This document shows positions 1-7,349 of a stretch of DNA of 64,000 nucleotides, piece by piece. Position 1 is the first letter of the stretch. Each line of letters begins with the position of its first letter. Both the position numbers and the translations under genes were made by a program. The notes below the pieces were generated by a model. It made no database searches. It worked only from the letters and a program-made list of their open reading frames with translations, and was not told the DNA's origin. The DNA is from Polynucleobacter sp. HIN11. Lineage in GTDB: Bacteria > Pseudomonadota > Gammaproteobacteria > Burkholderiales > Burkholderiaceae. The DNA lies in the NCBI RefSeq assembly GCF_030297675.1, contig NZ_AP028142.1:1364001-1428000 (forward strand). The letters are read 5' to 3'.

Positions 1-45
1 GAGATTACCGATGGTATGGCCCGCTATCAGAAAGAGAAGGCATAA
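1..45 (+). CDS. 3' end of an upstream gene, unidentified
   Basis: Frame 1 is open from the first base and ends in TAA at 43-45. It would be the last 14 residues of a protein (ending MARYQKEKA). The fragment is too short to name a family. It stops 25 bp before the nadE start, so it is probably the upstream member of the same transcription unit. Confidence 0.5.
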   Translation, partial: EITDGMARYQKEKA

Positions 46-47
46 AT

Positions 48-74
48 ATGAATCGTGCATGGCGTAGGTTATGA
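48..74 (+). CDS. possible 8-codon leader ORF coupled to nadE
   Basis: ATG at 48 opens a short frame (MNRAWRRL) that stops with TGA at 72-74, overlapping the nadE ATG at 71 as ATGA. An AGAAGG Shine-Dalgarno lies about 8 nt before ATG 48, whereas nadE has no good ribosome site of its own. This suggests nadE is translated by termination-reinitiation. Whether the peptide exists or is only a ribosome landing site is unknown. Confidence 0.35.
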   Translation: MNRAWRRL

Positions 75-1702
75 GTCAGCGCACTCATTCCCCCATGCAG
101 ATTGCCATGGCGCAACTCAATCCTCTTTTAGGGGATTGCGTTGGCAACGCGCAAGCGATTTTTCAGGCAGCGCAAGATGCCCATCAACACGGCGCCAGTC
201 TACTTTTAACTCCAGAGCTTTCTTTAACTGGCTACCCTCCAGAAGATCTATTACTGCGCCCCGGATTTATTCAAGAGACACGGACTGTACTTGAGTCTCT
301 ATGCGAACAACTTCAAGAGTTGAGTGGATTAACCGTGATTGTGGGCCACCCCTGCGAATCCGATGCGGGTCTGCGCAATTCAGCATCAGTTATTCAGAAT
401 GGCAAAGTGATTGCCACTTACTTCAAACAGGAATTGCCCAATCACGAAGTATTTGATGAGAAGCGTTATTTTGTGGCGGGTGAGAATGCCTGCGTTTTTG
501 ATCATCACGGTTTAAAACTAGGTGTTTTGTTGTGTGAAGATATTTGGCATCCAAAACCTGCGCATTTAGCAAAAGATGCTGGCGCACAAATGCTGGTGGT
601 ACTCAATGCTTCACCCTACCATCTGCAAAAAGAACAGACTCGCTACGAACTACTCAAAGAGCAGAGTCAAGCCTGCGGTTTACCCATCGTTTATCTCAAT
701 ATGGTGGGCGGACAAGACGAACTCGTCTTTGATGGCGGATCCTGCGCGGTGAACTCCCATGGCGAGCTGGTGTTTGCCATGCCGCAGTTTCAGGAAGGGG
801 TCGGATTTATTGAGCTTATAGGAGGCGAACCACAACGAGGCGAGATTACTCCCGCATTAAGTCTCGAGGCGCAAGTCTATGCCGCGCTCGTGATGGGGAC
901 GCGTGATTATGTCCACAAAAACCGTTTTCCAGGAGTAATTCTTGGCTTGTCGGGTGGCGTGGACTCCGCTTTAGTCTTAGCGATTGCAGTCGATGCACTG
1001 GGCGCAGAGAAAGTGCGCGCAGTGATGATGCCCTCGCCCTACACCGCTGAAATTTCTTGGCTCGATGCCCGTGAGTTGGCATCCAACTTGGGCGTGCAAT
1101 ACGATGAGATTTCGATTCAGGAGCCGGTGAAGGCTTTTGAAGATGCTCTACAAGCACAGTTTTCCAATTTACCGAGCGACACCACCGAAGAAAATATTCA
1201 GGCACGGGTGCGTGGCACGATCTTGATGGCCCTCTCCAATAAAACGGGTCGCTTGGTTCTTACCACCGGCAATAAGAGTGAGATGGCCGTTGGGTACTGC
1301 ACTCTTTACGGCGATATGGCTGGGGGCTTTGCGGTGATTAAAGATATTGCCAAGACCTTGGTCTATCAATTATGTCGCTATCGCAATCAGATCAAACCAG
1401 TGATTCCAGAGCGAATTCTGACGCGCCCACCGTCGGCAGAACTGCGCCCCAATCAAACCGATCAAGATAGTCTGCCACCGTATGAGGTGCTTGATGCGAT
1501 CTTGGCGCGTTATATGGAACAGAATCAATCAAGCGCTGAGATCATTGCAGCAGGCTATGATTCTGCGGCAGTGCAAAAAATTACCCGCCTCATTCAAATC
1601 AATGAATACAAACGGCGTCAGGCGCCCCCGGGTGTCAGAATTACTGCACGCGCTTTTGGCCGAGATTGGCGCTACCCCATTACTTCTGGAGCGAAGCTCT
1701 AG
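71..1702 (+). CDS. nadE: glutamine-dependent NAD+ synthetase
   Basis: Cytosolic last step of NAD synthesis: ATP-dependent amidation of nicotinate adenine dinucleotide using ammonia released from glutamine. The 543-residue protein has two domains. The N-terminal glutaminase domain is nitrilase-like, with a visible Glu-Lys-Cys triad at about E49 (TPELSLTGYPPEDL), K119 (YFKQELPN) and C155 (LLCEDIW). The C-terminal synthetase domain carries the PP-loop SGGVDS at 294-299. Length is normal for the two-domain bacterial type. Met9 (MQIAMAQ) is an alternative start; ATG 71 is kept because it overlaps a small upstream frame with a good ribosome site. glnB follows 66 bp downstream on the same strand, pairing glutamine use with the nitrogen signal. 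Confidence 0.96.
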   Translation: MSQRTHSPMQIAMAQLNPLLGDCVGNAQAIFQAAQDAHQHGASLLLTPELSLTGYPPEDLLLRPGFIQETRTVLESLCEQLQELSGLTVIVGHPCESDAGLRNSASVIQNGKVIATYFKQELPNHEVFDEKRYFVAGENACVFDHHGLKLGVLLCEDIWHPKPAHLAKDAGAQMLVVLNASPYHLQKEQTRYELLKEQSQACGLPIVYLNMVGGQDELVFDGGSCAVNSHGELVFAMPQFQEGVGFIELIGGEPQRGEITPALSLEAQVYAALVMGTRDYVHKNRFPGVILGLSGGVDSALVLAIAVDALGAEKVRAVMMPSPYTAEISWLDARELASNLGVQYDEISIQEPVKAFEDALQAQFSNLPSDTTEENIQARVRGTILMALSNKTGRLVLTTGNKSEMAVGYCTLYGDMAGGFAVIKDIAKTLVYQLCRYRNQIKPVIPERILTRPPSAELRPNQTDQDSLPPYEVLDAILARYMEQNQSSAEIIAAGYDSAAVQKITRLIQINEYKRRQAPPGVRITARAFGRDWRYPITSGAKL

Positions 1703-1768
1703 ACCTAAAAAAAGTGGGGACATGAATAGGTCATGATCCTTGAGTATGATGGAGGCAAAGGAGACACT

Positions 1769-2107
1769 ATGAAACTGATTACATCCATTATTAAACCGTT
1801 CAAACTTGATGAGGTCCGTGAGGCACTTGCCGAAGTTGGCGTTACTGGTCTGACGGTCACTGAGGTGAAGGGCTTTGGTCGCCAAAAGGGTCACACCGAA
1901 CTCTATCGGGGCGCCGAGTATGTTGTCGACTTTTTACCCAAGGTGAAAGTGGAAGTGGTTGTGGCCGATAACTTGGTGGAAACCGTCACCGAAGCGATCA
2001 TCAAAGCAGCGCGTACTGGCAAAATTGGCGATGGCAAAATTTTTGTGAGCCCAGTTGAGCAAGCAATCCGGATTCGTACGGGTGAAGTGGACGACGCAGC
2101 TGTTTAG
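1769..2107 (+). CDS. glnB: nitrogen regulatory protein P-II
   Basis: Trimeric cytosolic signal protein that senses 2-oxoglutarate and ATP/ADP and is uridylylated under nitrogen limitation; it acts on GlnE/NtrB-type partners. The 112-residue chain from MKLITSIIKPF has the conserved T-loop with Tyr46 and the uridylylation site Tyr51 (LYRGAEYVVDF), and the C-terminal signature GKIGDGKIFV. The frame is open further upstream, but family alignment and the GGAG at 1760-1763 select ATG 1769. It lies downstream of nadE and ends tail to tail with the next gene, the stop codons overlapping by two bases. No amtB or other nitrogen gene is adjacent, which suits glnB rather than glnK. Confidence 0.95.
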   Translation: MKLITSIIKPFKLDEVREALAEVGVTGLTVTEVKGFGRQKGHTELYRGAEYVVDFLPKVKVEVVVADNLVETVTEAIIKAARTGKIGDGKIFVSPVEQAIRIRTGEVDDAAV

Positions 2108-3075
2108 AAAGCCACCTCTTCCAAAACAATGCTCTTGGCGTTTGGGTTATCAATTTTCACTTTATAACCCTGAAAAAAGAGATCCGTTTGACCTAAGCCA
2201 GCGGTCATCACTACAAAGGGGGCCTTTCCATAGAAGGAATATGAGCCCCCTGCTTCTAAGCTCTTTTTCTCCAGTTTGCCGCTTGCATCTTTTACACAGA
2301 TCGTTTGGGCACTTCGGCTTTGCACATAGACCATATTGCCAGGCTTTGATGCGCTAGCCATACGGTAACTTTTTGGACTGGCATCTTCCGATGGGCAAGT
2401 ATTCGTCGCCTCTGAAGTAACGAGTGCTGGGGCGTTGGCACTTGGTGGTGCCGGACTTACTACTTCTTCCTTTTTAGACTCTGCTGCAATCGTTTCCGAT
2501 GGCAGTTTCGCAACCTCTACTGACTTCACTGGCTGTGGTTGATTCATATTCAGAGCCACCATTCCAATGGCGGCGACGATTGCAGCACTACCAAAGTAGA
2601 TGAGAGTGCGATTCTTTTTAATAATTGGCTTGGGCGTCTCATCAAACCGCTCGAGCTGCTCCACCTTTTGGTCTTCAGTCTTTTTTGGAGTCGTACGTTT
2701 AGGTTGAGAAGCTTTCTTCTGAGACTCTTTTTTCTCAACAGGCTCAGAAGAATTTGCTTGTGCCTCTAGTGGCGAAGATAGACTTGCCACTTCCTTTGAA
2801 CTCTCTTGACGGACTTTTGCAGCTTCGATCAAGTCAGGTCCAAAATCAAATACATCCTCTTGGCTGATGCCCAACTCATCGGCTACCCGTTTTGCTGCAT
2901 TCGCTTTAATCGCCAAGGAATAGAAATGGCTTTTCTCACCATTTTCAAGCTGCTCAATTTGTTTAGTCGAAAAGCAAACCTTGCTCGCTAATTCGGAGAC
3001 AGTGAGACCCTTGGCTTCACGAGCCTTTTTAAGAACCTCTCCTCGAACATCTGGAACGCGTTTATTCATCACCAA
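2104..3075 (-). CDS. RodZ-like helix-turn-helix membrane protein
   Basis: Predicted single-pass inner-membrane protein of 323 residues. Residues ~10-75 form an Xre-type helix-turn-helix (LTVSELASKVCFSTKQIEQ). Residues ~85-150 are a Lys/Glu/Ser-rich cytoplasmic linker, ~157-177 a membrane span, and ~178-323 a periplasmic part with a Pro/Ala/Ser-rich stretch followed by a beta-rich C-terminal domain resembling DUF4115. This is the architecture of RodZ, which links MreB to the cell wall machinery. The usual ispG neighbour is absent, so it may be a paralogue with another role. Met3 is an alternative start. It is read after the response regulator on the same strand, with a 23-bp element in the gap. 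Family confidence is good; function is inferred. Confidence 0.75.
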   Translation of the reverse strand: MVMNKRVPDVRGEVLKKAREAKGLTVSELASKVCFSTKQIEQLENGEKSHFYSLAIKANAAKRVADELGISQEDVFDFGPDLIEAAKVRQESSKEVASLSSPLEAQANSSEPVEKKESQKKASQPKRTTPKKTEDQKVEQLERFDETPKPIIKKNRTLIYFGSAAIVAAIGMVALNMNQPQPVKSVEVAKLPSETIAAESKKEEVVSPAPPSANAPALVTSEATNTCPSEDASPKSYRMASASKPGNMVYVQSRSAQTICVKDASGKLEKKSLEAGGSYSFYGKAPFVVMTAGLGQTDLFFQGYKVKIDNPNAKSIVLEEVAF

Positions 3076-3185
3076 ATGCGTCTCACTTTTATATAGTTTT
3101 TATAATTATTTGTAATTGAATCAATGCCTTGTATATCAATCGTATCGGCTTAATTACTTCAGAATATGACATGAATAACAATATT

Positions 3186-3208
3186 TGGCTATCGGCCCTA
3201 GGGCTAAT
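3186..3208. promoter_or_regulatory. 23-bp repeat element, copy A (putative response-regulator site)
   Basis: Pattern TGGCTAT-N9-GGCTAAT. It matches copy B at 3888-3910 at 18 of 23 positions with identical spacing. It lies just after the response regulator stop and 111 bp upstream of the RodZ-like gene. The centre of this copy also contains the palindrome GCCCTAGGGC. The operator role is inferred from position and repetition. Confidence 0.4.
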
Positions 3209-3210
3209 AC

Positions 3211-3828
3211 TTACCTTGTTAAATTGGACTCCAAATAGAATTTCACCAAATCCTGAACCGAGTTCGCTTGCATTTTTTCCATGACCCTGGCCTTGTGGAC
3301 CTTAATCGTGGCATCGGTCGTGCCTAAGCGCTCAGCAATTTCTTTATTCATGAGGCCCTCCACGAGTAAGGTACACACCTCCTTTTCTCGAGGTGTTAGG
3401 GTATTGAAGTTACGCTTGATCTCGCCATCTTTTAAATTACGTTTGAGTTGTTTTTGGTCGTAATCAAGGGCTTGATCGATAGCTTGCAAGAGCTCATCAA
3501 TATTGAAGGGCTTAAACAGAAAATCCAGCGCACCTTTTTTAAGACCTTTGACAATCTGCTGGGGATGGCTTTGGCCACTCAAAAACACAATCGGAGTTTT
3601 ACGACCTAGCTTTTCCAAGCGCTCCATTAAATCGAGACCACTGACATCCGGCATTTGCATATCAAGCACGATCACAGCTGGCGCAACTGGTAATGAATTT
3701 TGTAAAAACGAAGTGGCACTCTCAAAATCTTGTATCGAGTAACCAACATCGCGCAACATCCGCGCCAATGAATCTCTCATCGAGTTGTCATCATCGATGA
3801 GATACACGGTGCCGGTTAATCGCGTCAT
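3211..3828 (-). CDS. FixJ/LuxR-type two-component response regulator
   Basis: Predicted DNA-binding response regulator of 205 residues. An N-terminal receiver domain has the acidic pocket (LIDDDNSMRDS), phospho-acceptor Asp56 in VLDMQMP, a Ser/Thr switch in FLSGQS and the conserved Lys in LFKPF. A C-terminal LuxR/FixJ helix-turn-helix at ~145-200 contains LTPREKEV and the recognition segment TTDATIKVHKARVMEKM. No histidine kinase is adjacent, so it is an orphan in this window. Two copies of a 23-bp element flank it, one 60 bp upstream of its start and one after its stop, which suggests autoregulation and control of neighbours. The signal and true targets are unknown. Confidence 0.88.
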   Translation of the reverse strand: MTRLTGTVYLIDDDNSMRDSLARMLRDVGYSIQDFESATSFLQNSLPVAPAVIVLDMQMPDVSGLDLMERLEKLGRKTPIVFLSGQSHPQQIVKGLKKGALDFLFKPFNIDELLQAIDQALDYDQKQLKRNLKDGEIKRNFNTLTPREKEVCTLLVEGLMNKEIAERLGTTDATIKVHKARVMEKMQANSVQDLVKFYLESNLTR

Positions 3829-3887
3829 GGCTTATCATTACCTTGAAATTACTTATAGATCAACAATGTAACCCCCCATAACTGGAC

Positions 3888-3910
3888 TGGCTATTAGCTA
3901 TAAGGCTAAT
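3888..3910. promoter_or_regulatory. 23-bp repeat element, copy B (putative response-regulator site)
   Basis: Second copy of TGGCTAT-N9-GGCTAAT, between the divergent response regulator gene (60 bp from its start) and rubredoxin (55 bp from its start). Within it the GGCTA-type core recurs, so it can also be read as direct repeats about 15 bp apart. It could serve both divergent genes. Inferred function. Confidence 0.4.
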
Positions 3911-3964
3911 TTTGCTGGATATCCCTAAAATACCTTTCTACATCAATACGTGAATCACAATCCC

Positions 3965-4129
3965 ATGAGAACTTATCTTTGTATTGTTTGCGGCTTTATT
4001 TATGACGAATCAGCAGGCCGCCCCGAGGATGGCATTGCACCTGGCACCAAATGGGACGATGTCCCTGCCGATTGGGCCTGCCCTGATTGCGGGGCAGGAA
4101 AAGACAGCTTTGAAATGATGGCAATTTAA
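3965..4129 (+). CDS. rubredoxin
   Basis: Small cytosolic one-electron carrier of 54 residues with a single iron held by four cysteines. The two knuckles are visible: CIVCG (Cys6, Cys9) and CPDCG (Cys39, Cys42), with the family features YDESAG, DGIAPGTKWDDVPADWACP and a short C-terminus. Length is typical. No strong Shine-Dalgarno is seen upstream; the ATG is fixed by the family N-terminus. It is read towards ilvD, 16 bp away, so the two are very likely co-transcribed. No rubredoxin reductase or alkane hydroxylase is nearby, so the electron partner is unknown. A role in redox protection or repair of Fe-S enzymes such as IlvD is only a guess. Confidence 0.93.
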   Translation: MRTYLCIVCGFIYDESAGRPEDGIAPGTKWDDVPADWACPDCGAGKDSFEMMAI

Positions 4130-4145
4130 TCGCGGAGACAATGAT

Positions 4146-5855
4146 ATGGCAGACCAAAAACAAACCCCAAAACGCATGAATGAGCGTTCACGCATGGTGA
4201 CCGAAGGGGTTGCACGCGCACCCAATCGATCCATGTACTACGCGATGGGCTACAAAGAGGAAGATTTTGTGAAACCGATGGTGGGCGTGGCCAACGGCCA
4301 CTCCACCATTACCCCATGTAATAGCGGCCTACAAAAACTAGCCGATGCGGCAATCGATGCTCTGGAGAAAGCGGGTGCCAAAGCCCAAGTCTTTGGTACT
4401 CCCACAGTTTCCGACGGTATCGGCATGGGCACGGAGGGCATGAAATACTCCCTGGTCTCGCGCGAGGTGATTGCTGACAGTATTGAGGTTTGTGTCAATG
4501 GCCTCTGGCAAGACGGCGTGGTGGTTATTGGTGGCTGTGACAAAAACATGCCCGGCGGCATGATTGCGCTAGCGCGCACCAATGTTCCTGGAATCTATGT
4601 ATACGGTGGCACCATCAAAGCAGGCCATTACAAAGGTAAAGAGCTCAATATCGTTTCCGCCTTTGAGGCCGTTGGGGAATTTACCTCTGGACGTCTGACG
4701 GAAGAAGACCTTAAAGGCGTTGAGCAAAATGCGTGTCCAAGTAGCGGCTCCTGTGGCGGCATGTATACCGCCAACACCATGAGCTCCTCATTTGAGGCGC
4801 TGGGTATGAGCCTGCCCTACTCTTCAACCATGTCCAACGTTGACCAAGAGAAAGTTGATAGCGCCGCCGAATCAGCCCGCGTGCTGGTTCAAGCAATCAA
4901 AAACAATATTCGGCCACGCGACATCATTACCAAAAAATCCCTTGAGAATGCGGTCAGTGTCATCATGGCCGTCGGCGGTTCGACCAATGCTGTCTTGCAC
5001 TTCTTGGCGATTGCCAGTGCTGCGGAGATTGAGTGGACCATTGATGACTTTGAACGGATTCGTAAACGCGTCCCCGTGATCGCCGACATGAAACCATCGG
5101 GTACGTATTTGGCACCCGATCTGCATCTAGCAGGCGGCATTCCACAGGTTATGAAGATTTTGTTAGACGGCGGTCTACTCCATGGTGATTGCATGACGAT
5201 TACCGGCAAAACGATTGCGGAGACCCTCAAAGATGTTCCATCCAAACCAAGAGCCGATCAGAAGGTCATTCGGACCTTAGATAATCCGCTCTATCCCCAA
5301 GGGCACTTGGCGATCCTCAAGGGCAATATCTCGCCCGAGGGCTGTGTCGCCAAAATTACTGGCCTCAAGAATCCATCGATTACAGGTCCAGCTCGCGTAT
5401 TCAACTCCGAGGATGAGGCCATGGAGGCCATCATGGCTCAGAAAATTAAGCATGGTGATGTGGTCGTGATTCGGTACGAGGGTCCCAAAGGCGGTCCCGG
5501 CATGCGAGAAATGTTAGCTCCTACTTCCGCTCTCGTTGGCCAGGGGCTTGGTGAGACCGTTGGACTTATTACCGATGGGCGGTTCTCAGGGGGTACCTGG
5601 GGAATGGTGGTCGGTCACGTTGCTCCCGAGGCCTTTGTAGGCGGCACCATTGCCCTAATTGAAGAAGGTGACTCGGTCACGATCGATGCGCATAAGTTGT
5701 TAATCCAACTCAATGTTCCAGAGGAAGAGATTGCCAAACGGCGCGCTGCCTGGAAACAACCAAAATCCCGGTATACACGTGGTTTATTGGCTAAATATGC
5801 CCGTTTAGCAAGCTCTGCCAGCAAAGGAGCTGTTACTGACCGAAATCTGGATTAA
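4146..5855 (+). CDS. ilvD: dihydroxy-acid dehydratase
   Basis: Cytosolic Fe-S dehydratase of valine, leucine and isoleucine synthesis; it converts 2,3-dihydroxy-3-methylbutanoate and its ethyl homologue to the 2-keto acids. The 569-residue protein has the three cluster cysteine regions: C58 (TPCNSG), C131 (GGCDKNMPGG) and C197/C203 (CPSSGSCGGMYTANTM), which is the pattern of the [2Fe-2S] IlvD subgroup. The start ATG 4146 has GGAG 9 nt upstream. It follows rubredoxin by 16 bp. A hairpin at 5871-5903 closes the unit. No other ilv gene is in the window. Confidence 0.96.
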   Translation: MADQKQTPKRMNERSRMVTEGVARAPNRSMYYAMGYKEEDFVKPMVGVANGHSTITPCNSGLQKLADAAIDALEKAGAKAQVFGTPTVSDGIGMGTEGMKYSLVSREVIADSIEVCVNGLWQDGVVVIGGCDKNMPGGMIALARTNVPGIYVYGGTIKAGHYKGKELNIVSAFEAVGEFTSGRLTEEDLKGVEQNACPSSGSCGGMYTANTMSSSFEALGMSLPYSSTMSNVDQEKVDSAAESARVLVQAIKNNIRPRDIITKKSLENAVSVIMAVGGSTNAVLHFLAIASAAEIEWTIDDFERIRKRVPVIADMKPSGTYLAPDLHLAGGIPQVMKILLDGGLLHGDCMTITGKTIAETLKDVPSKPRADQKVIRTLDNPLYPQGHLAILKGNISPEGCVAKITGLKNPSITGPARVFNSEDEAMEAIMAQKIKHGDVVVIRYEGPKGGPGMREMLAPTSALVGQGLGETVGLITDGRFSGGTWGMVVGHVAPEAFVGGTIALIEEGDSVTIDAHKLLIQLNVPEEEIAKRRAAWKQPKSRYTRGLLAKYARLASSASKGAVTDRNLD

Positions 5856-5870
5856 TTAACTTAACTCGAC

Positions 5871-5903
5871 ACAGCCTGAATCGCCCATAGCGAGGCAGGC
5901 TGT
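5871..5903. terminator. hairpin terminator between convergent ilvD and PCuAC gene
   Basis: Interrupted inverted repeat: outer arms ACAGCCTG and CAGGCTGT, inner arms TCGC and GCGA, loop CCATA. It lies between the ilvD stop and the convergent copper chaperone stop. There is no long T tract, so termination efficiency is uncertain; it may serve both strands. Confidence 0.55.
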
Positions 5904-5921
5904 ATGACTACTGTGGCCTGA

Positions 5922-6410
5922 CTAGTGCTTCATGTGCCCAGAACCTGAGCCCATCTCGCGCACCGGTACCTTGATTTCGACTTCACCGGCTTTCTGAAAT
6001 TTCAGCTTAACTGGGACAGATTCGCCTGCCTTGAGTGGGCTTTTAATATCGATAAACATTAGGTGCAAACCACCTGGTTTGAGCTCGACGGACCCGTTTG
6101 GTGGTACATCAATCGCCTTCACCTCGCGCATTTTCATGACGTTGCCATCCATTGTCATGGTATGCAATTGCATCTCGCCAGCGACTGGGGAGCTTGCTGC
6201 AATTAATTGATCAGCAGCCCCTTTGTTTTCAATCTTCATAAATCCCCCTGCAGCTTTTTGGCCAGGGGCCGTCGCGCGGGCATAAGGGTGCTCAATCTTG
6301 AGTTGCCCAATTCGATACTCTGGGCTCTTCATATCGTTATGCGCCAAAGAGTAGCCTGAGAATACGATCAGAGCGCTTGCTGTCACTGCTTGTAAAAAGT
6401 TGATGTTCAT
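5922..6410 (-). CDS. PCuAC-type periplasmic copper chaperone
   Basis: Predicted secreted Cu(I) chaperone of the PCu(A)C / DUF461 family, which delivers copper to cytochrome oxidase in the periplasm. From ATG 6410 (AAGGA ribosome site just upstream) the protein has 162 residues: a signal peptide of about 24 residues ending near SLAHN, then a cupredoxin-like domain. The H(M)X10MX21HXM-type motif is represented by LHTMTMDGNVMKMREV and GLHLMFIDI, and there is a His/Met-rich tail (GSGSGHMKH). The frame is open nine codons further upstream, but that start lacks a ribosome site. It is the last gene of a three-gene minus-strand cluster with a DsrE-like and a DUF2946 protein. Confidence 0.85.
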   Translation of the reverse strand: MNINFLQAVTASALIVFSGYSLAHNDMKSPEYRIGQLKIEHPYARATAPGQKAAGGFMKIENKGAADQLIAASSPVAGEMQLHTMTMDGNVMKMREVKAIDVPPNGSVELKPGGLHLMFIDIKSPLKAGESVPVKLKFQKAGEVEIKVPVREMGSGSGHMKH

Positions 6411-6430
6411 ATAAATCCTTTCTGTAGTAT

Positions 6431-6847
6431 TTACCATGTCATTGTTTTGGTGCCATCTTTAAATAAGGCGTCACCGGTTACCTTAGGAGAGCCCATCTTG
6501 ACACCTGGCAATAGGTCGTTTGAGGTCAATCCATAATGCTTTAAACACAGGGGGCACATAATCACATTACCCCCTTTTGCAATGATCTCTTGGAGCATTT
6601 TTTGTTGATCGGCATATTTATCAGCACCTGTTTTAACCCCAACGAACACACCTTGATCGGTCAGAAATACGCTTAGAGGATGGCCGTTTTCATTATGGTG
6701 CTTACCAAAATTTAGCGCCATCGTGACCCGGTGTGGTTCACCACTGGTGAGACTAATAAAAAGTGGGTCATTCGGTCCCGCAAACACTGACAAACTTAAT
6801 GCCGCCAGGACCACTGCCAACCATGACCGCATGGTTTGAATCTTCAT
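6431..6847 (-). CDS. secreted DsrE/DsrF-like protein
   Basis: 138 residues. An N-terminal signal peptide (cleavage near VFAGP, about residue 24) precedes a domain of the DsrE/DsrF/YchN fold, with features VTMALNFGKHHNENGHPLSVFLTDQGV and a CPLC pair (residues ~98-101) at the position where family members carry their reactive cysteine. Cytosolic DsrE proteins relay sulfur; exported versions are poorly characterised. The ATG has GGGAG and AAGG nearby. Its place between DUF2946 and PCuAC genes suggests thiol/copper chemistry in the periplasm. Family assignment is moderately sure; function is not established. Confidence 0.68.
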   Translation of the reverse strand: MKIQTMRSWLAVVLAALSLSVFAGPNDPLFISLTSGEPHRVTMALNFGKHHNENGHPLSVFLTDQGVFVGVKTGADKYADQQKMLQEIIAKGGNVIMCPLCLKHYGLTSNDLLPGVKMGSPKVTGDALFKDGTKTMTW

Positions 6848-6903
6848 GCCTTAACTCCCATGAATAAGGTCGCATTAGGGGCAACAAAGCCCCGCCATTG
6901 AGT

Positions 6904-7275
6904 TTAAATGCGAGTATTCTGAGGTGGTCCCTGAGAGGGAAGTTTGACCCAGGCAAAGGGCGTTTTTGGAGAACCCAAATCACGATTGGTGATCAAGGTT
7001 GATGCTGCCGGTGCTGCAAATTGAAGGTTCGTTAAGAGACTTGGCAGAACTGCAGACTGTGCAACGCAATAGGGGCAATCCATCGGCGCCAAGAGCGGTT
7101 CGCTGGTTTCTAGATCAATGACTTGTTTGGTGGGGCTATCAGCTACGCATATTTCCATCATCACCAAATGATTGGCAGGGTCCCCAAAGGCCTGAGCAAG
7201 CGAAGGCATCAAGACGCTCCATGTAAATGCGAGTACCGTCAGCCAATGGGTTAATTTTCGATGGAAAAAAGGCAT
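6904..7275 (-). CDS. DUF2946-like exported protein
   Basis: 123 residues with a signal peptide or signal anchor (LTVLAFTWSVLMPSLAQA, ~13-29), a segment with Cys43 in EICVADS, the characteristic CPYC pair (MDCPYCVAQ, ~67-70), and a C-terminal tail ending in QGPPQN, as is usual for DUF2946. Family members are often found beside copper uptake and oxidase assembly genes. First gene of the cluster DUF2946 - DsrE-like - PCuAC, with a 56-bp gap to the second gene. No ribosome site is obvious at the chosen ATG. Function unknown; metal binding by the two CxxC-like sites is a reasonable guess. Confidence 0.62.
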   Translation of the reverse strand: MPFFHRKLTHWLTVLAFTWSVLMPSLAQAFGDPANHLVMMEICVADSPTKQVIDLETSEPLLAPMDCPYCVAQSAVLPSLLTNLQFAAPAASTLITNRDLGSPKTPFAWVKLPSQGPPQNTRI

Positions 7276-7305
7276 AGCGTTATTTTATCCAGAATACCCA
7301 GGGAT

Positions 7306-7330
7306 AAAAAAAGGGGCTTACGCCCCTTTT
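7306..7330 (-). terminator. rho-independent terminator after tctA
   Basis: On the minus strand, stem GGGGC/GCCCC (extended by AAAA/TTTT) with a 4-nt loop, followed by a run of seven T. It lies 20 bp after the tctA stop and ends the tctCBA operon before the DUF2946 cluster. Confidence 0.85.
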
Positions 7331-7349
7331 CTTATGCGAATGGCAAATC

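Noticed and set aside
846..1205. 119-codon minus-strand frame inside nadE
   Set aside because: Arginine-rich antisense reading of a well-supported gene.
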